DNA of 31,598 bases from a virus (IMGVR_UViG_3300034061_004706:1-31598); one strand, 5' to 3'; shown: positions 7,554 to 17,432, counted from the first letter of the stretch. Translations and numbers: made by a program. The notes: a model not told the origin generated them from the sequence alone.

Positions 7554-10500
7554 CTAGTTGGGCCACTGCTCGACGTCGAGCACGCAGGTGCTGGTCAGCA
7601 CGTCCCCGGTACCCGCCACGCGGTCAAGGAACATGCGGTACGTCACCGTGCCCGACGTCGTCGGTTGGTCGAGCGCGGCGAAGAACTCGCTGAAGTCCAC
7701 GCCGATCTGCGGGGTGCCGCCGACGATCAGGACCTCGCTGTTGCTGATCGCGAAGTCCGTCGGGGTGCCGGAACCCAGCTGTCGGGTGATCCGCACCCTG
7801 AACGTGCCGTCGCCGGTGCCCGTGCGGCAGACGTACTGGGTGAACGGGAACCTCACTTTGCCCGCCGGGGCGTCCGTGATCGTCACCGAGGCCACCTCGG
7901 TAACCGCCCCGGACGTGCCGACGTTGTTCGACGTGCGATTGCCCTTCGCGCCGACGGTACCCGGCTGGAAGATCGAGGTGCCCTTGCGCAGCTCCCCGTC
8001 CGTGCCGAACGTGAAGTAGCTGTTGGCCCGGGTCTGATCGGGCGGGTCGATGTTGGACGGGCCGAACCAGAACACGAAGTCCTTCCCGGCCGCGGAGCCG
8101 ACAGTCACCCGCGCCCCGGCCGTGGCGAAGTTTACCGGGGTCTGGAAGAACGCGAAGCCGTCCGTGACGTTCAGGACGGTGATGCGCGCACCGCCCACGG
8201 GGTTGATGAGGCGGATCGCGTTGGCCGCGATGTCGATAACGCCGGCACCCGCGCCGTTGTTGTCGAGCGCGGCGAGGGCGACCTCCGCGTAGTTGGGGCC
8301 CGCGCTGACCCGGGTGAGCCAGCCGGCAGTCGCGATCGCGACCCGGTCGCGCATGTTTATCATCGCTTGGCTGCGGGTCAGCACGCCCGCGCCGCCGGTG
8401 ACCGGGCCCAGCACAGCCAGCGTGGTCTCCGCGGTCGCCGCCAGCAGGTCGGCCCTGTTGGAGACGTTGAACGCCTGCGCGATCGTCGCGTCGTCACTCC
8501 AGCGGGTCGCGGTTGCGCCGGGGTTGACCTTGGAGCGCGCGACCCGCACGAAGCGGAAGCCGCCCGCGCTCGTGAAGTCGCCCTGCACCACCATGCGGAC
8601 GCCCGCGGTGCCCGCCGGGCTGACCACGCCTTCAAGCACGATGCGGCCGCCGGCACCCGTAGCCGAGGCCGAGAAGCCTGTCTGCCCGATCACCGCGTTC
8701 GCCGAGTTAAGCCACTCGATCCAGAAACGCACCGTGCCCGAGGAGAACCCGCTCATCTGGACTTCGAGCGAGCCCGAGTGCGTAACGCCGGGCTGCGCCG
8801 GGCCGATCGGTGACGTCGCGAAGTACGTCCCGTCGGCCGGGCTGTACATCACCAGCGTGCCGAAGCCGTTAGTAACGGGTTCCCACTCCCACCCGGTGTT
8901 GGCGAGGATGCCTCCCGGGCTTCGCCGCCAGCCGACCAGGCGCTGGTTGCTGCCGTTCTGGGCCGGAATGCGATCCTCGAAGCCCGACGGCGTCGTACCC
9001 GTCTCCATGCCGCCGAGGCCGCCGTTCGGGATGCGGTTGGGGCCTTCCCGAGCGGCCGTAAGGCGCAGGGCGGCCTCGGCCGCGGACACGGTCTGGCCGT
9101 CCACGAAGGTCGCGAGGTCGTTGGTCAGGCGCGCCGACAGTGTCGTCGCGTCGATGCCGTTGACCTGCGTCCGCGCGGTCGCGAGCTCTTGCATCCGCTG
9201 CGCCAGCGCGAGGGTCGACGTCAGGGTCAGGTTCTCGATCGCAGACAGACGCGCGAGAGCCCCCGTGCCCGGGGTATTGAAGGCCGCTTCGACGTTGGTG
9301 ATCCGGGTGAACGCGGTGCCCAGCGACCCGCCGGCCACGATCTCGTAGTCCCCCATGCGAAGCGCGAAGGCACTCTCGGCGCGGTCGTCCGAGAAGCGCG
9401 CGACGCGCGAGCCGCGGTTGAACGTCGGCTCGGCGAACCCGACGTTCGGGACTGCGGGGAACGGACCCCCGGAGCCCCCGGTCGAGTGCCGGTTGTCGAA
9501 CAGGTACCGGGCCGTCTGGGCCCCGGCCGGGACCACGATCGCCGAAGTGACGATTTGGCTCTGCGGGCCGGGCGTCTCGCGCACCACGCGCGTCCAGTCG
9601 GCACTCGTGACCGTGCCGACCAGCGCCGGAGCGCCCGTGCCGTTCAGAAGGACCGTCCCCAGCGCGTCGCTGTAGAACGAGATGTAAGCATATACCGTGT
9701 TGGGCGGACCGCTGGCGACAGACCCGGCGAAGAGCTCCGCCGAGGCCGAGTAGGTCTGCCCCGCCGAGACCGGGATCGGCGAGCTCTGGGCGAACTGGAA
9801 GCCGGTGCCCCCGAGGCGCAGGAACCGACGGCCGGAGCTCTCGCCCACCGCCAGACCGGCCGACCCCGACCAGTCCACGATCTGGAACGTCGGCGTGGGC
9901 GTCGCGGGCGGCACCGGTGGAGGGTCGTTGCGAGACGTGACGAACAGCGGGTTCCGCACAAGGTTCCCGGACGTGGCGACCCGCAGCTCGCTCTCGGTCG
10001 TTGAACGCCGGACCGCGCTGTCCTCCGCTCCGAAGATACGGGCCGACAGGTCCGCGGCCAGACCGACCGCAAGGCGGATTTCCTCGTTGCGATTGGCGAA
10101 CGCGGAGGCCAGCGTGGCGAGGCTCGTCGGGCTGCCGGCGAGCGCGGACGCGTCGTCGATGATCTGGTTGACGCGGTTCTCGACCGAGGTGTTGAACGCC
10201 GGGATGGCCGCGACTGGGAGCTGGTACGCGCCCGTCGCCGCGGTGACCGTGACGCTCCAGTCCGACCGACGGCCGGTGTAGGCCACGTGGCGGAACTGCA
10301 GCTCGTAGCTCACGTTGGCGAGGAGGTCCCGCACCTCGCGCCGGAACACCCGGGTCGAGGTGGGGCTGTCCGCCCCGTTACCTGTCAAAACTTGGACATC
10401 CCACCACGTCGCGCTGCCGGCGGGGCGCATGCGCATCTCGACGCTCTCGACGAGCGCGTCGAGCACGGAGACGGCCGTCTGGAGCGCCGGAACCTGCAGC

Positions 10501-12080
10501 CCCGCGCCGTTGTTGAGCAGGACCGAGCCGACCGTGATCGAGCCCAACGCCGGGGGCGGGAACGCCGACACGGGCGTCTGCGTCACCTCCTGCGGCGGGT
10601 CCGTCGCATTGCCGAAGCCCATAGCCAGTGTGTGAACGTCGCTGTCCTCACGGCGCAGGATCATGGTGCCGGCCGCCATGGCGGTCGCTGTGTTCTCCAC
10701 GATCACCGCGTTCGGCCAGTTGATCCCGAATTCAGTCAGGTTGACCGAAATGTAAGAGCCCGCCTGCCACGCAGCCGTCGACGCCTTGACCGGCACCGTG
10801 ACCACTTCGGCGCGCAGGTCGTGCCCGAAGTAGTAGGCCAGCTGCCGGGCCTGCGCCGACTGGGGCACGGCGGGCATGTCCAGATCAAGCGTTCGGGGTA
10901 CGCCCCGGTCCTGTGCCAGCCAGTTGACGTTGCCGACAGGGTTCGCGTGCGCGTAATCCCACTGCGCCTCCTCCGAGAGGTGGCGCGGGACGACGCGCGT
11001 GGGCCGCGACGTGCGGTCTGCGAACGGCTGCCGCTGCGGGGGACCGTTCGCAAGGTGCGTCTCGCGAAGCGTGCCCACCACGGTGCCCGGAGCCCGGACG
11101 CACACGCCCAGCCGCCCGCCCTTGAGCGCCAGCTCCGCGCCCCCGGCCTGCAGCAGGGTGCGCAGGATCGCGATGGGGTCGTCCTTGTCGGTGTAGAAGC
11201 CAGCCGCCTTCCAGTTGCGGTTAGTGCAGACGGTCGCCCAGTACGCGAAGTCTTCGCGGATCAGGTGATCGTCCGTCATCGGAATAGGTGAACCGATGCG
11301 GATGGCTCCGTTCGGCGACGCAAACCCAGACGTCAGGAAGGTCCACGCGAGGGCCGCCGGGTTATCGCTATACCCGAGAGCGTCGTCTGCGGGCTGGCGC
11401 ACGTCCGCCGCGCCCTGAAAAACCACGCGGGGCTCGGGCAGGCCTCCGGCGAAGACGTTCGGGTCGTACTCCGAGGTCCACGCGGCCATCGCGATGCCGG
11501 AGCCGCGGTGGTCTGCGTCCCACTCCGGGATTTCCCGGCCGACGGGGAAGGTGAAGGCCGTCTGGTCCCAGTGGCCGTTCTTGAACAAAAGCTGGGTCCG
11601 CGCGGCGTAAGCGCTCTGCTCCATCTGAACGCCGCTGAGGTCGAAACGCTCGTAGGCCTGCACAGGGCCGAAGGCCGAGACGGCGAGGAAGTAGGTCAGG
11701 AACGCGTTGTTCCGGCTACCGGTCCCGTGCGTGGTCGCGTGGATCGGAATGCCCGGCACCCCGATCCGGCCAAGGGCCAGCGGCCGCGGAGCGTTCGGGT
11801 CCGGGACGAAGTTGACCTGTCGGCCGCCGTCGTTGATCTCGGGCTTGGGCGTCACCGCACGCATGAGCGCCGACAGGGCGTTGGCGGCGATCAAGCCGCC
11901 GACCACCTTGGCTACGCCGGTGCCCCAGACACCGAAGGTCCCCGCGGACAGGATCACGTTGCCGACGAAGCCCGCGACAGACGCGCTGGCCCCGGCCGCC
12001 ATCAAGGCCGTGGTCGCCGCGGTGGCGACCTTAGTGACGGCGGCGGTGAACAGCTTGACGACGGCCAGTCCGACTTCCAT
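7554..12080 (-). CDS. Tail-tip / central fibre protein (lambda J-like position)
   Basis: A 1508-residue protein, the last of the tail genes. The N-terminus has a Gly/Ala-rich hydrophobic region (about 20-80). A tail-hub-like region (about 90-500) is followed by a fibronectin III-like domain (about 507-617), a short helical segment, then two jelly-roll, carbohydrate-binding-like domains, the first from NLVRNPLF (about 705) and the second from NRIPNGGLGG (about 1012). A J-like C-terminal region follows (about 1250-1360, with IDIAANAIRLINPVGG and a DGFAFFQTPVNF segment), then a last beta-rich domain (about 1370-1508). It should close the tail and contact the host receptor, with the jelly rolls and the C-terminus as likely specificity parts. 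The ATG at 12080 shares a base with the upstream stop (TAATG) and has AGAGG upstream. Confidence 0.85.
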   Translation of the reverse strand: MEVGLAVVKLFTAAVTKVATAATTALMAAGASASVAGFVGNVILSAGTFGVWGTGVAKVVGGLIAANALSALMRAVTPKPEINDGGRQVNFVPDPNAPRPLALGRIGVPGIPIHATTHGTGSRNNAFLTYFLAVSAFGPVQAYERFDLSGVQMEQSAYAARTQLLFKNGHWDQTAFTFPVGREIPEWDADHRGSGIAMAAWTSEYDPNVFAGGLPEPRVVFQGAADVRQPADDALGYSDNPAALAWTFLTSGFASPNGAIRIGSPIPMTDDHLIREDFAYWATVCTNRNWKAAGFYTDKDDPIAILRTLLQAGGAELALKGGRLGVCVRAPGTVVGTLRETHLANGPPQRQPFADRTSRPTRVVPRHLSEEAQWDYAHANPVGNVNWLAQDRGVPRTLDLDMPAVPQSAQARQLAYYFGHDLRAEVVTVPVKASTAAWQAGSYISVNLTEFGINWPNAVIVENTATAMAAGTMILRREDSDVHTLAMGFGNATDPPQEVTQTPVSAFPPPALGSITVGSVLLNNGAGLQVPALQTAVSVLDALVESVEMRMRPAGSATWWDVQVLTGNGADSPTSTRVFRREVRDLLANVSYELQFRHVAYTGRRSDWSVTVTAATGAYQLPVAAIPAFNTSVENRVNQIIDDASALAGSPTSLATLASAFANRNEEIRLAVGLAADLSARIFGAEDSAVRRSTTESELRVATSGNLVRNPLFVTSRNDPPPVPPATPTPTFQIVDWSGSAGLAVGESSGRRFLRLGGTGFQFAQSSPIPVSAGQTYSASAELFAGSVASGPPNTVYAYISFYSDALGTVLLNGTGAPALVGTVTSADWTRVVRETPGPQSQIVTSAIVVPAGAQTARYLFDNRHSTGGSGGPFPAVPNVGFAEPTFNRGSRVARFSDDRAESAFALRMGDYEIVAGGSLGTAFTRITNVEAAFNTPGTGALARLSAIENLTLTSTLALAQRMQELATARTQVNGIDATTLSARLTNDLATFVDGQTVSAAEAALRLTAAREGPNRIPNGGLGGMETGTTPSGFEDRIPAQNGSNQRLVGWRRSPGGILANTGWEWEPVTNGFGTLVMYSPADGTYFATSPIGPAQPGVTHSGSLEVQMSGFSSGTVRFWIEWLNSANAVIGQTGFSASATGAGGRIVLEGVVSPAGTAGVRMVVQGDFTSAGGFRFVRVARSKVNPGATATRWSDDATIAQAFNVSNRADLLAATAETTLAVLGPVTGGAGVLTRSQAMINMRDRVAIATAGWLTRVSAGPNYAEVALAALDNNGAGAGVIDIAANAIRLINPVGGARITVLNVTDGFAFFQTPVNFATAGARVTVGSAAGKDFVFWFGPSNIDPPDQTRANSYFTFGTDGELRKGTSIFQPGTVGAKGNRTSNNVGTSGAVTEVASVTITDAPAGKVRFPFTQYVCRTGTGDGTFRVRITRQLGSGTPTDFAISNSEVLIVGGTPQIGVDFSEFFAALDQPTTSGTVTYRMFLDRVAGTGDVLTSTCVLDVEQWPN

Positions 12081-12514
12081 TACGGCACCTCTGGCGTGCG
12101 CCACGCGCACAACGCTTGCGTCAACGGTTTACCAAGGAGCGCCATGGGGCGCAAGCCGGCGATCGGGACGAACGCCAGCGCGTCGCCCGAGCCCATGGCT
12201 ACCGCGAGCGCCGGCATGGCCCCGTCCGAAGGCAGAAGCACTACGTCCATAGCTACCGCGTTCAGCGGGTGGATGCGCTCCGCCAGCGGATCGAGGTGCT
12301 CCCGGATGTCCCCGAGACGCGCCAGCGCCCGCAGTGCAGACTTCTCGGACTTGACACTGCGCGCCCAGATCGGCAGCGGGTCTGCCGCACCCATGGACAT
12401 GAACGCGACGCGCGCCATGGCCACGCAGTGGTCGCCCTTGGCATAGTCCAAGGGCCGCTCGTTCCAATATGCGAGCAGCCGGGTTGCGGCGTCCGCGCGA
12501 GCTTCGAGGTTCAT
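12080..12514 (-). CDS. NlpC/P60-like tail assembly protein (DUF6950-like)
   Basis: A 144-residue protein. The N-terminal DYAKGDHCVAMA segment (23-34) puts a cysteine (C30) at a helix start, as in NlpC/P60-type papain-fold peptidases encoded just before the tail-tip gene in many siphophages. The matching His and polar residue are not obvious, so activity is uncertain; the fold may be structural. The ATG at 12514 overlaps the stop of the preceding minor tail gene (ATGA) and has GGAG ten bases upstream. Family members help tail-tip assembly or local murein opening. Confidence 0.6.
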   Translation of the reverse strand: MNLEARADAATRLLAYWNERPLDYAKGDHCVAMARVAFMSMGAADPLPIWARSVKSEKSALRALARLGDIREHLDPLAERIHPLNAVAMDVVLLPSDGAMPALAVAMGSGDALAFVPIAGLRPMALLGKPLTQALCAWRTPEVP

Positions 12515-13179
12515 CGGGAGAGGTCTCCGCCGAAGGGGATGGTGCCCCCGGTCACCCCGGGCGCGCCAGAGGGGTTGATCGGGACAGGGACAGGACGCGG
12601 GGTGTCCTTGCCGCCCCACGGCAGCTGCCGGTCCACGGTGCGCATGAACCGCAGAGCCTGATCGCCCGGCGACACCAGTTGCTGGACCTCGTGGCGCAGG
12701 GCGCTCTGGTCGGCCGGCTGCTTCATGCGATCGAGCGGGTGCGTGATGACGAGCGTAGCCTTCCCGAGCACGCGGTCCGTGTGCGGCAGCACCTCCTCCA
12801 CGGTGTTGACGACGCCCGCGAAACGCAGCGTAGGCTCAACGAGGTAGCCGTCGCCCCGTGGATCGAACAGAGCCTCCCAGACACGAACAGGAGCGTCTTG
12901 CATGTCCGGGCGAACGACCGCGTCGGCCACGAGGGTTCCGCCCTCGATCCGCAGCCGGCCGCTGACGTCCACCGCGCCGAGCTGCGACGGCGGCACCTCG
13001 ATCGCGGCAAGTGCGCCCCACTCGTGGTCCCGCTGACGGAAGGTGCGCGTGTTCCACGTGATGCCTGCGTGCGGCGCGGTGGTGTACCGCCCGAAGAACG
13101 GGCCACCCAGCCCGGGGAACTCCACCTCCACGAAAAAGACGGGGTGGACGACAGGTTGCTCGCGCAGGGTCTGGGACAT
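12511..13179 (-). CDS. Minor tail protein (tail hub/L-like position)
   Basis: A 222-residue, beta-rich protein. The N-terminus (HPVFFVEVEFPGLGGPFFGRY) and the middle (GAVDVSGRLRIEGGTL) are typical of hub proteins of the DUF2163/lambda L kind, and it sits second after the tape measure. The C-terminus is Pro/Gly-rich (VPVPINPSGAPG). I infer a role in the distal tail ring. The ATG at 13179 shares a base with the upstream stop and has GAGG at a good distance. No catalytic motif is visible. Confidence 0.65.
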   Translation of the reverse strand: MSQTLREQPVVHPVFFVEVEFPGLGGPFFGRYTTAPHAGITWNTRTFRQRDHEWGALAAIEVPPSQLGAVDVSGRLRIEGGTLVADAVVRPDMQDAPVRVWEALFDPRGDGYLVEPTLRFAGVVNTVEEVLPHTDRVLGKATLVITHPLDRMKQPADQSALRHEVQQLVSPGDQALRFMRTVDRQLPWGGKDTPRPVPVPINPSGAPGVTGGTIPFGGDLSR

Positions 13180-13802
13180 CAGGCGTCCTCGCGCACAGTG
13201 AAGCGGATACCGGACTGGTTGGTGCCGTCGAGCGCGGCCTCGGGGTCGTCGACGACGAAGCCCTCCAGAACCGCGTCGCCGGCAAGGAAGAAAGTCCCGT
13301 TCGGCACCGGATGCCGCAGCCGCCCGTTGAAGAACGTACGGGCCGGGTCGGCCTGCTGACTGGTGACTTGGTAGAGGCGGCGGCGGAACGGCGCGCCGGC
13401 CAATCCCGTGCCGTCCGCGACAAACAGGTTGACAAACTGCCCGTTGAAGAGCCCTTGCCCGCCGTTGAACTGGGCCGGGCCCACCCCGTCAACGTAGTTG
13501 GCTGCGCCGCCCGTGCAGGTGACCGAGGCGGACTGCGTCGCCCGGAACGACGGGAGCGTCGTGGGGACCGCGATCGGAGCCGTCTGGCCGTAGGTGGCCC
13601 ACCACAGGATTTCGCGGGTCAGGCGGTTGTCCAGCTTGGGGAAGGAGAGCTCGACCTCCCACTTGATGAAGGGCGAACTGAGCCTCTGGTCCACCAGCGA
13701 CAGGGGCGACGTCGAGCTGCCGATCTCGGACCGGATCGGGCGCAACCGCGCCCCTGTCCGCAGAGCGAACAGCCTCTCGGGCATGACGAGTGGGGTGGTC
13801 AT
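13179..13802 (-). CDS. Distal tail protein candidate
   Basis: A 207-residue protein directly after the tape measure, where siphophages usually encode the distal tail (Dit) or lambda M-like protein. It is beta-rich, with a Gly/Asn-rich centre (GGAANYVDGVGPAQFNGGQG). Some neighbouring residues (SPFIKWEVELSFPKLDN, FFLAGDAVLEGFVVDD) look like barrel strands. The role is from position only; I do not recognise the family with certainty. The ATG at 13802 overlaps the tape-measure stop (ATGA). Confidence 0.65.
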   Translation of the reverse strand: MTTPLVMPERLFALRTGARLRPIRSEIGSSTSPLSLVDQRLSSPFIKWEVELSFPKLDNRLTREILWWATYGQTAPIAVPTTLPSFRATQSASVTCTGGAANYVDGVGPAQFNGGQGLFNGQFVNLFVADGTGLAGAPFRRRLYQVTSQQADPARTFFNGRLRHPVPNGTFFLAGDAVLEGFVVDDPEAALDGTNQSGIRFTVREDA

Positions 13803-16738
13803 ACGATGAACCTGCCTCGGTCTCGGTTGCTCTGTTCCATGCGCTCCTGCGCGACGACGACTGCGCCCTGAGCCATGCGGTACATGTCCTCGTACAGCTT
13901 CTGGGTCAGCAGTGCGTCGCGAGCGTTGACGTTCACGTTTATGGTCGGCCGCCAGACAGACGTCAACGACTTGTTTGGCACGATCCGGCCGCCCGTGGTC
14001 GGAACCATGAGCTCCGGCCCCCGCTCCCCGACCAGATAGGGCCGGTTCGCCGAAACAGGCCCGCCGTTTGCGCGACGGCCAAAGAGCGCCGGGAGCGCCT
14101 GCAGGACGTTGAACAGGGTGTTGCTGTTGCCCGACGACGGGCCCTTGCTGGCCTGCCCGACCTGCGTGATGAGGTCGGCGAACGCGTCGGCCACGTTGTC
14201 GAGCACCCGGTCGAAAACGCGCTCCAGCGTGTTCCCGAGGAAGTTTTCGAAGTCGCCATCGAACGCCGCGCGCACTCCGTCCTTGAACGTGTCGCGGATC
14301 ACGCCGGTCAGCTTCGCGCGTTGGTTCTGGTCGATCTCCGCGGCGGCCTCGGCAATGACCGACGGGTCGTCCCGGTTGCGGCCGGTCCGGTTGGCGATGT
14401 CCGAAGAGCGGTCTTCCAGCTCCAGAGCCCGGTCGGCCGCTTCAACCGCGCTGCGGTTGTTGGAGGCCTCGGCCAGCTCGCGGATGCGCTCCAGCCGGGC
14501 CCGGTGCTGCGCCCGCTCCTGAGCTTCGGAGCGCTCCAGCCGGCGCGCCTCCTGCTTCTGGAGGGCGATCTGGCCGGCGACTACGACGTCACCAAGCTCT
14601 TCGACGAGGTCGAGATACTCCTGCATGAGGATGACCTGATCTTCGAGCTTGTCGGCCGCCTCATTCTGGCCGGCCGCCCGGAGGCGCTCGGCCTGCGCCA
14701 GCTTCGCCTCGGCGTCGGCAGCTTGGACCGCCGCCCGGATCGCACGGCTCTTCTCGGCGAGAGCTGCCTGCTCGTCGGCCAGCCGCTTCTCGGCCTCGAT
14801 CCCGAGCAGCTTCTCCGCGAGCACGCGGGCCTGCGTGGTGTCGTACCCGGCCTGCTCGTAGTCCAGCAGGAGCTCGGCGAGCTGGAGTTGCTTCTCGATC
14901 TCCGCGATCTTCTGCCGATCGCCACGCAGCTCCGCTTCGGCCAGCTCGATCCGGAGCTCGATTTCCTTCCGGAGCCGGCGCTGCCGCTCCTCGCGTTCCG
15001 CGTCAGCGTCCGCCGCGGAGCGCGCCGCGGCCGCGGACTCTTTGTCAACCTTCGGGTCGCGCACCGGCTGGGCGACCACGCCCGCCACGGCAACCTCCTT
15101 GTCCGCATCCCGGAGCAGCGCCTCGGCTTCGCCGATGGCGCGCCTCGCCGCCGACGCGGAACGAGCCAGCGCGGTAGCCTGTTGCGCGGCGCGGCGTTCG
15201 GCGATCCGGGCCGCCTCCGCCGCTTCGCGCACAGGGTTCTGGCCCCGCGCGCCGAAAGCGCTTTCGTAACCGGCCGTGCCGGCGCGCCGTTGCGCGGCCA
15301 GCGCGTCCTCTGCGGCGATGCGCCGTGCTGTGGCCGTGGCGACGTCGGCCTCCGCGGCCTCCGCAGCGCCCAGAACCCGCGCGTTTTCCGCGCGCAAGGC
15401 TTGAATGGACGCCGCGGCGAGCCCGCGCAGCTCATTGGCACGCTGCCGGGCCTTGACCGCGGCCTCCCCGTCCTCGTTGGCCGCGGCGATAGCCGCGACC
15501 TTGTACTTGTCGACCGCCGTCGTCGTCGCCTGCAGGCGCTCGTCGAGCCTCGCTTGCGCGGCGGCGGCTTCTCCCGACCGAACCGCGAACACCGCCATAG
15601 CAGTTGCGGCGACGGTCAGCACCAGCCCGAGCGGGTTGGTCAGCAGGAACGTCATGGCCACGCGCAGCCGCGCCATGGCCGCAGTGAGAGCCCCCGTCGC
15701 GACGGTCGCCGCGGCGGTCTTGGTGGTCCACGCGCCCGTCGCCAGACCGGCGGCCAGTTGCGCCGCGGTGACCGCGATCAGGGCGGCGCGATACAGGTTG
15801 AACGCCTTCACCGCGGCGAGCGTCGCGGCGGTCACGCCCGCGATCCCGAGCGCGATGACGACGGCCTCGCCAATCGCTTCGAAGTTTTGGGAGACGCCGT
15901 TAAGCGCCGCGGCCAGTTTCTCCGAAGCCCCGAGCGTGTCGTCGACCTGCCCGACGTACTCGACGAGGCGGGTCCGAAAGTTGTTGCTTGCCTGCGCGAT
16001 CGTGGTGTCGGTCTGGGCGAACTCCTCCCGGAGCTTCGGAAGCTGGGTCAGCAGCGCACGGAACACCTGCGAACCGCTGATTTCGCCGTCGCGAACGAGC
16101 TTCTGCAGCTTCGACAACGAGCCGCCGGTCTCGTCGATCCCGTCGGCGATGGCCTGCGCCAGACGGGGCGTGGCGTCGAGCACCGAGTTGAATTCTTCGG
16201 CCTCAACCCGGGCGGCCGGGAGCAGCTGGGAAAACTGAATGAGCGCGCCCTGCAGCGCGGCCGGGCCCGAGTTGGCGATCGTGGCGGCGGTGCCCACCGC
16301 TTCGACCAGTGCGGCCACCTCGCCCGACGTAGCCCCGAAGTCAGACGCGGCGCGCGACGCGCCGTTGTACACCTTGGTGATGTCTTCCAGCGCGGTCCGG
16401 GTGCGAAGAGCCACGTCGAAGATCAGCTCTTGCGCCTGCGCGGCCCCGCCTACGGCGTCACCGTAGATGCGGGTCTGGTTCTGCAGGTTGGTGTACGCGT
16501 CCGCGAGCCGGCCGAGCTCTGCGCCCAGTGCGGCGACAGCCGCGAGCGACACGATCTGCCCGATCGCCTCGCCCGGGGCGGCCATGGCGCGCTCGACTTG
16601 CTGCTCCATGCGCCGAGCGCGCGCTTCGATCTGGGCCATACGCCGGTCGGCCGCGCGCTCGGCTTTGGCCATGGCGCGCTCAAAGGCCGTCGTCCGGGCC
16701 TCCAGCAGAAAGACAAGGCGTTCCGTGTCAGTCGTCAT
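13799..16738 (-). CDS. Tape measure protein
   Basis: A 979-residue protein that sets tail length. The N-terminal coiled coil (1-75) is followed by a conserved tape-measure domain (about 80-285). A long hydrophobic stretch (about 286-390) contains several potential membrane helices (e.g. FLLTNPLGLVLTVAATAMAVFAV). A long Ala/Glu/Arg-rich coiled coil runs from about 400 to 800. The C-terminal NGGPVSANRPYLVGERGPE (about 886-905) followed by VPTTGGRIVPN is a hallmark of tape-measure proteins. The ATG at 16738 overlaps the tail-chaperone stop by 11 bases. On the family's usual scale (about 0.15 nm per residue) this implies a tail near 150 nm; that is an estimate. Confidence 0.92.
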   Translation of the reverse strand: MTTDTERLVFLLEARTTAFERAMAKAERAADRRMAQIEARARRMEQQVERAMAAPGEAIGQIVSLAAVAALGAELGRLADAYTNLQNQTRIYGDAVGGAAQAQELIFDVALRTRTALEDITKVYNGASRAASDFGATSGEVAALVEAVGTAATIANSGPAALQGALIQFSQLLPAARVEAEEFNSVLDATPRLAQAIADGIDETGGSLSKLQKLVRDGEISGSQVFRALLTQLPKLREEFAQTDTTIAQASNNFRTRLVEYVGQVDDTLGASEKLAAALNGVSQNFEAIGEAVVIALGIAGVTAATLAAVKAFNLYRAALIAVTAAQLAAGLATGAWTTKTAAATVATGALTAAMARLRVAMTFLLTNPLGLVLTVAATAMAVFAVRSGEAAAAQARLDERLQATTTAVDKYKVAAIAAANEDGEAAVKARQRANELRGLAAASIQALRAENARVLGAAEAAEADVATATARRIAAEDALAAQRRAGTAGYESAFGARGQNPVREAAEAARIAERRAAQQATALARSASAARRAIGEAEALLRDADKEVAVAGVVAQPVRDPKVDKESAAAARSAADADAEREERQRRLRKEIELRIELAEAELRGDRQKIAEIEKQLQLAELLLDYEQAGYDTTQARVLAEKLLGIEAEKRLADEQAALAEKSRAIRAAVQAADAEAKLAQAERLRAAGQNEAADKLEDQVILMQEYLDLVEELGDVVVAGQIALQKQEARRLERSEAQERAQHRARLERIRELAEASNNRSAVEAADRALELEDRSSDIANRTGRNRDDPSVIAEAAAEIDQNQRAKLTGVIRDTFKDGVRAAFDGDFENFLGNTLERVFDRVLDNVADAFADLITQVGQASKGPSSGNSNTLFNVLQALPALFGRRANGGPVSANRPYLVGERGPELMVPTTGGRIVPNKSLTSVWRPTINVNVNARDALLTQKLYEDMYRMAQGAVVVAQERMEQSNRDRGRFIV

Positions 16739-17432
16739 GGACCGGGGTCTCCGGGAGCGGGTCGATCACGTCGCCCTCGGCTTCCCATGCGTCCATCCAC
16801 GAGTCAAGCTCCAGCTCTTGCTCTTCGGTCAGAGCGTACCCCGGGTGGCCGCCTTGCGCGATGTTCCAGCCGTCCTTGTAGAACTGGTACTGCCAGAAGC
16901 TCATATCCCGCAGCTCGCTGGGCGCGAGGCCCATGGCCCCCGCCGCTTGGTAAAACTGACCGAAAGCCAGCTTATGCCCGGGTTGTTCCGGGCGCTCGGG
17001 GCGCGGCGGACCCTTGGACTTGAGCTTCGGGACTGGTTCGTCTTCCGGGACGCGCATGGCGACCGCCAGCACCTCGGCAGCCAGTAGCGGCCACTCGGTG
17101 ACGTTGGCGCTGTACTCGATCCGCTGCTTGAGCTGCTGCAGGGCCTCCGGGGTGTTGCCGCCCCAACGCGCCGCTACGGTAAGCACCGTACGGGCCAGCT
17201 GATCGGGCCCGCCGGCACCCTGCAGCTTGGCGATGAGCGCCTTGGCCGCCGCGAACGGGTCGGCCTCGTCGCTGAATTCGGCCGCGTCGCCGCCGAGAGC
17301 TTCGATCAGGCCTTGAGGGCCGAGGCCGGTGCGGTCTTGCAGCTCCTCCAAAGCACCGATGGGGAGGCGGAAAACCACCTCCCCACCCGTGCTCCACCCG
17401 TGCCAGAGGGCCGCGGTACGGGAGGTTTTCAT
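16728..17432 (-). CDS. Tail assembly chaperone, two domains in one frame
   Basis: A 234-residue protein between the tail tube and tape measure. The N-terminal half (FRLPIGALEELQDRTGLGP, about 21-39) resembles the small chaperones of alphaproteobacterial phages and gene transfer agents. The C-terminal part (FGQFYQAAGAMGLAPSELRD, then MSFWQYQFYKDG) resembles the second chaperone (T-like) segment. In lambda-like phages these two are joined by ribosomal frameshifting; here they are in one continuous frame. The ATG at 17432 shares a base with the tail-tube stop and has no good ribosome site, so translation is likely coupled. It should hold the tape measure during tail assembly. Confidence 0.75.
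   Translation of the reverse strand: MKTSRTAALWHGWSTGGEVVFRLPIGALEELQDRTGLGPQGLIEALGGDAAEFSDEADPFAAAKALIAKLQGAGGPDQLARTVLTVAARWGGNTPEALQQLKQRIEYSANVTEWPLLAAEVLAVAMRVPEDEPVPKLKSKGPPRPERPEQPGHKLAFGQFYQAAGAMGLAPSELRDMSFWQYQFYKDGWNIAQGGHPGYALTEEQELELDSWMDAWEAEGDVIDPLPETPVHDD

Noticed and set aside
7524-8813. Plus-strand 429-codon frame opposite the tail-tip gene
   Set aside because: Arg/Asp/Ala-rich shadow composition and no operon context.
13790-17023. A 1077-codon open frame on the plus strand
   Set aside because: It is antisense to the tape measure and chaperone genes, Arg/Leu/Gly-rich, and caused by high GC; the minus-strand genes have clear family motifs and ribosome sites.
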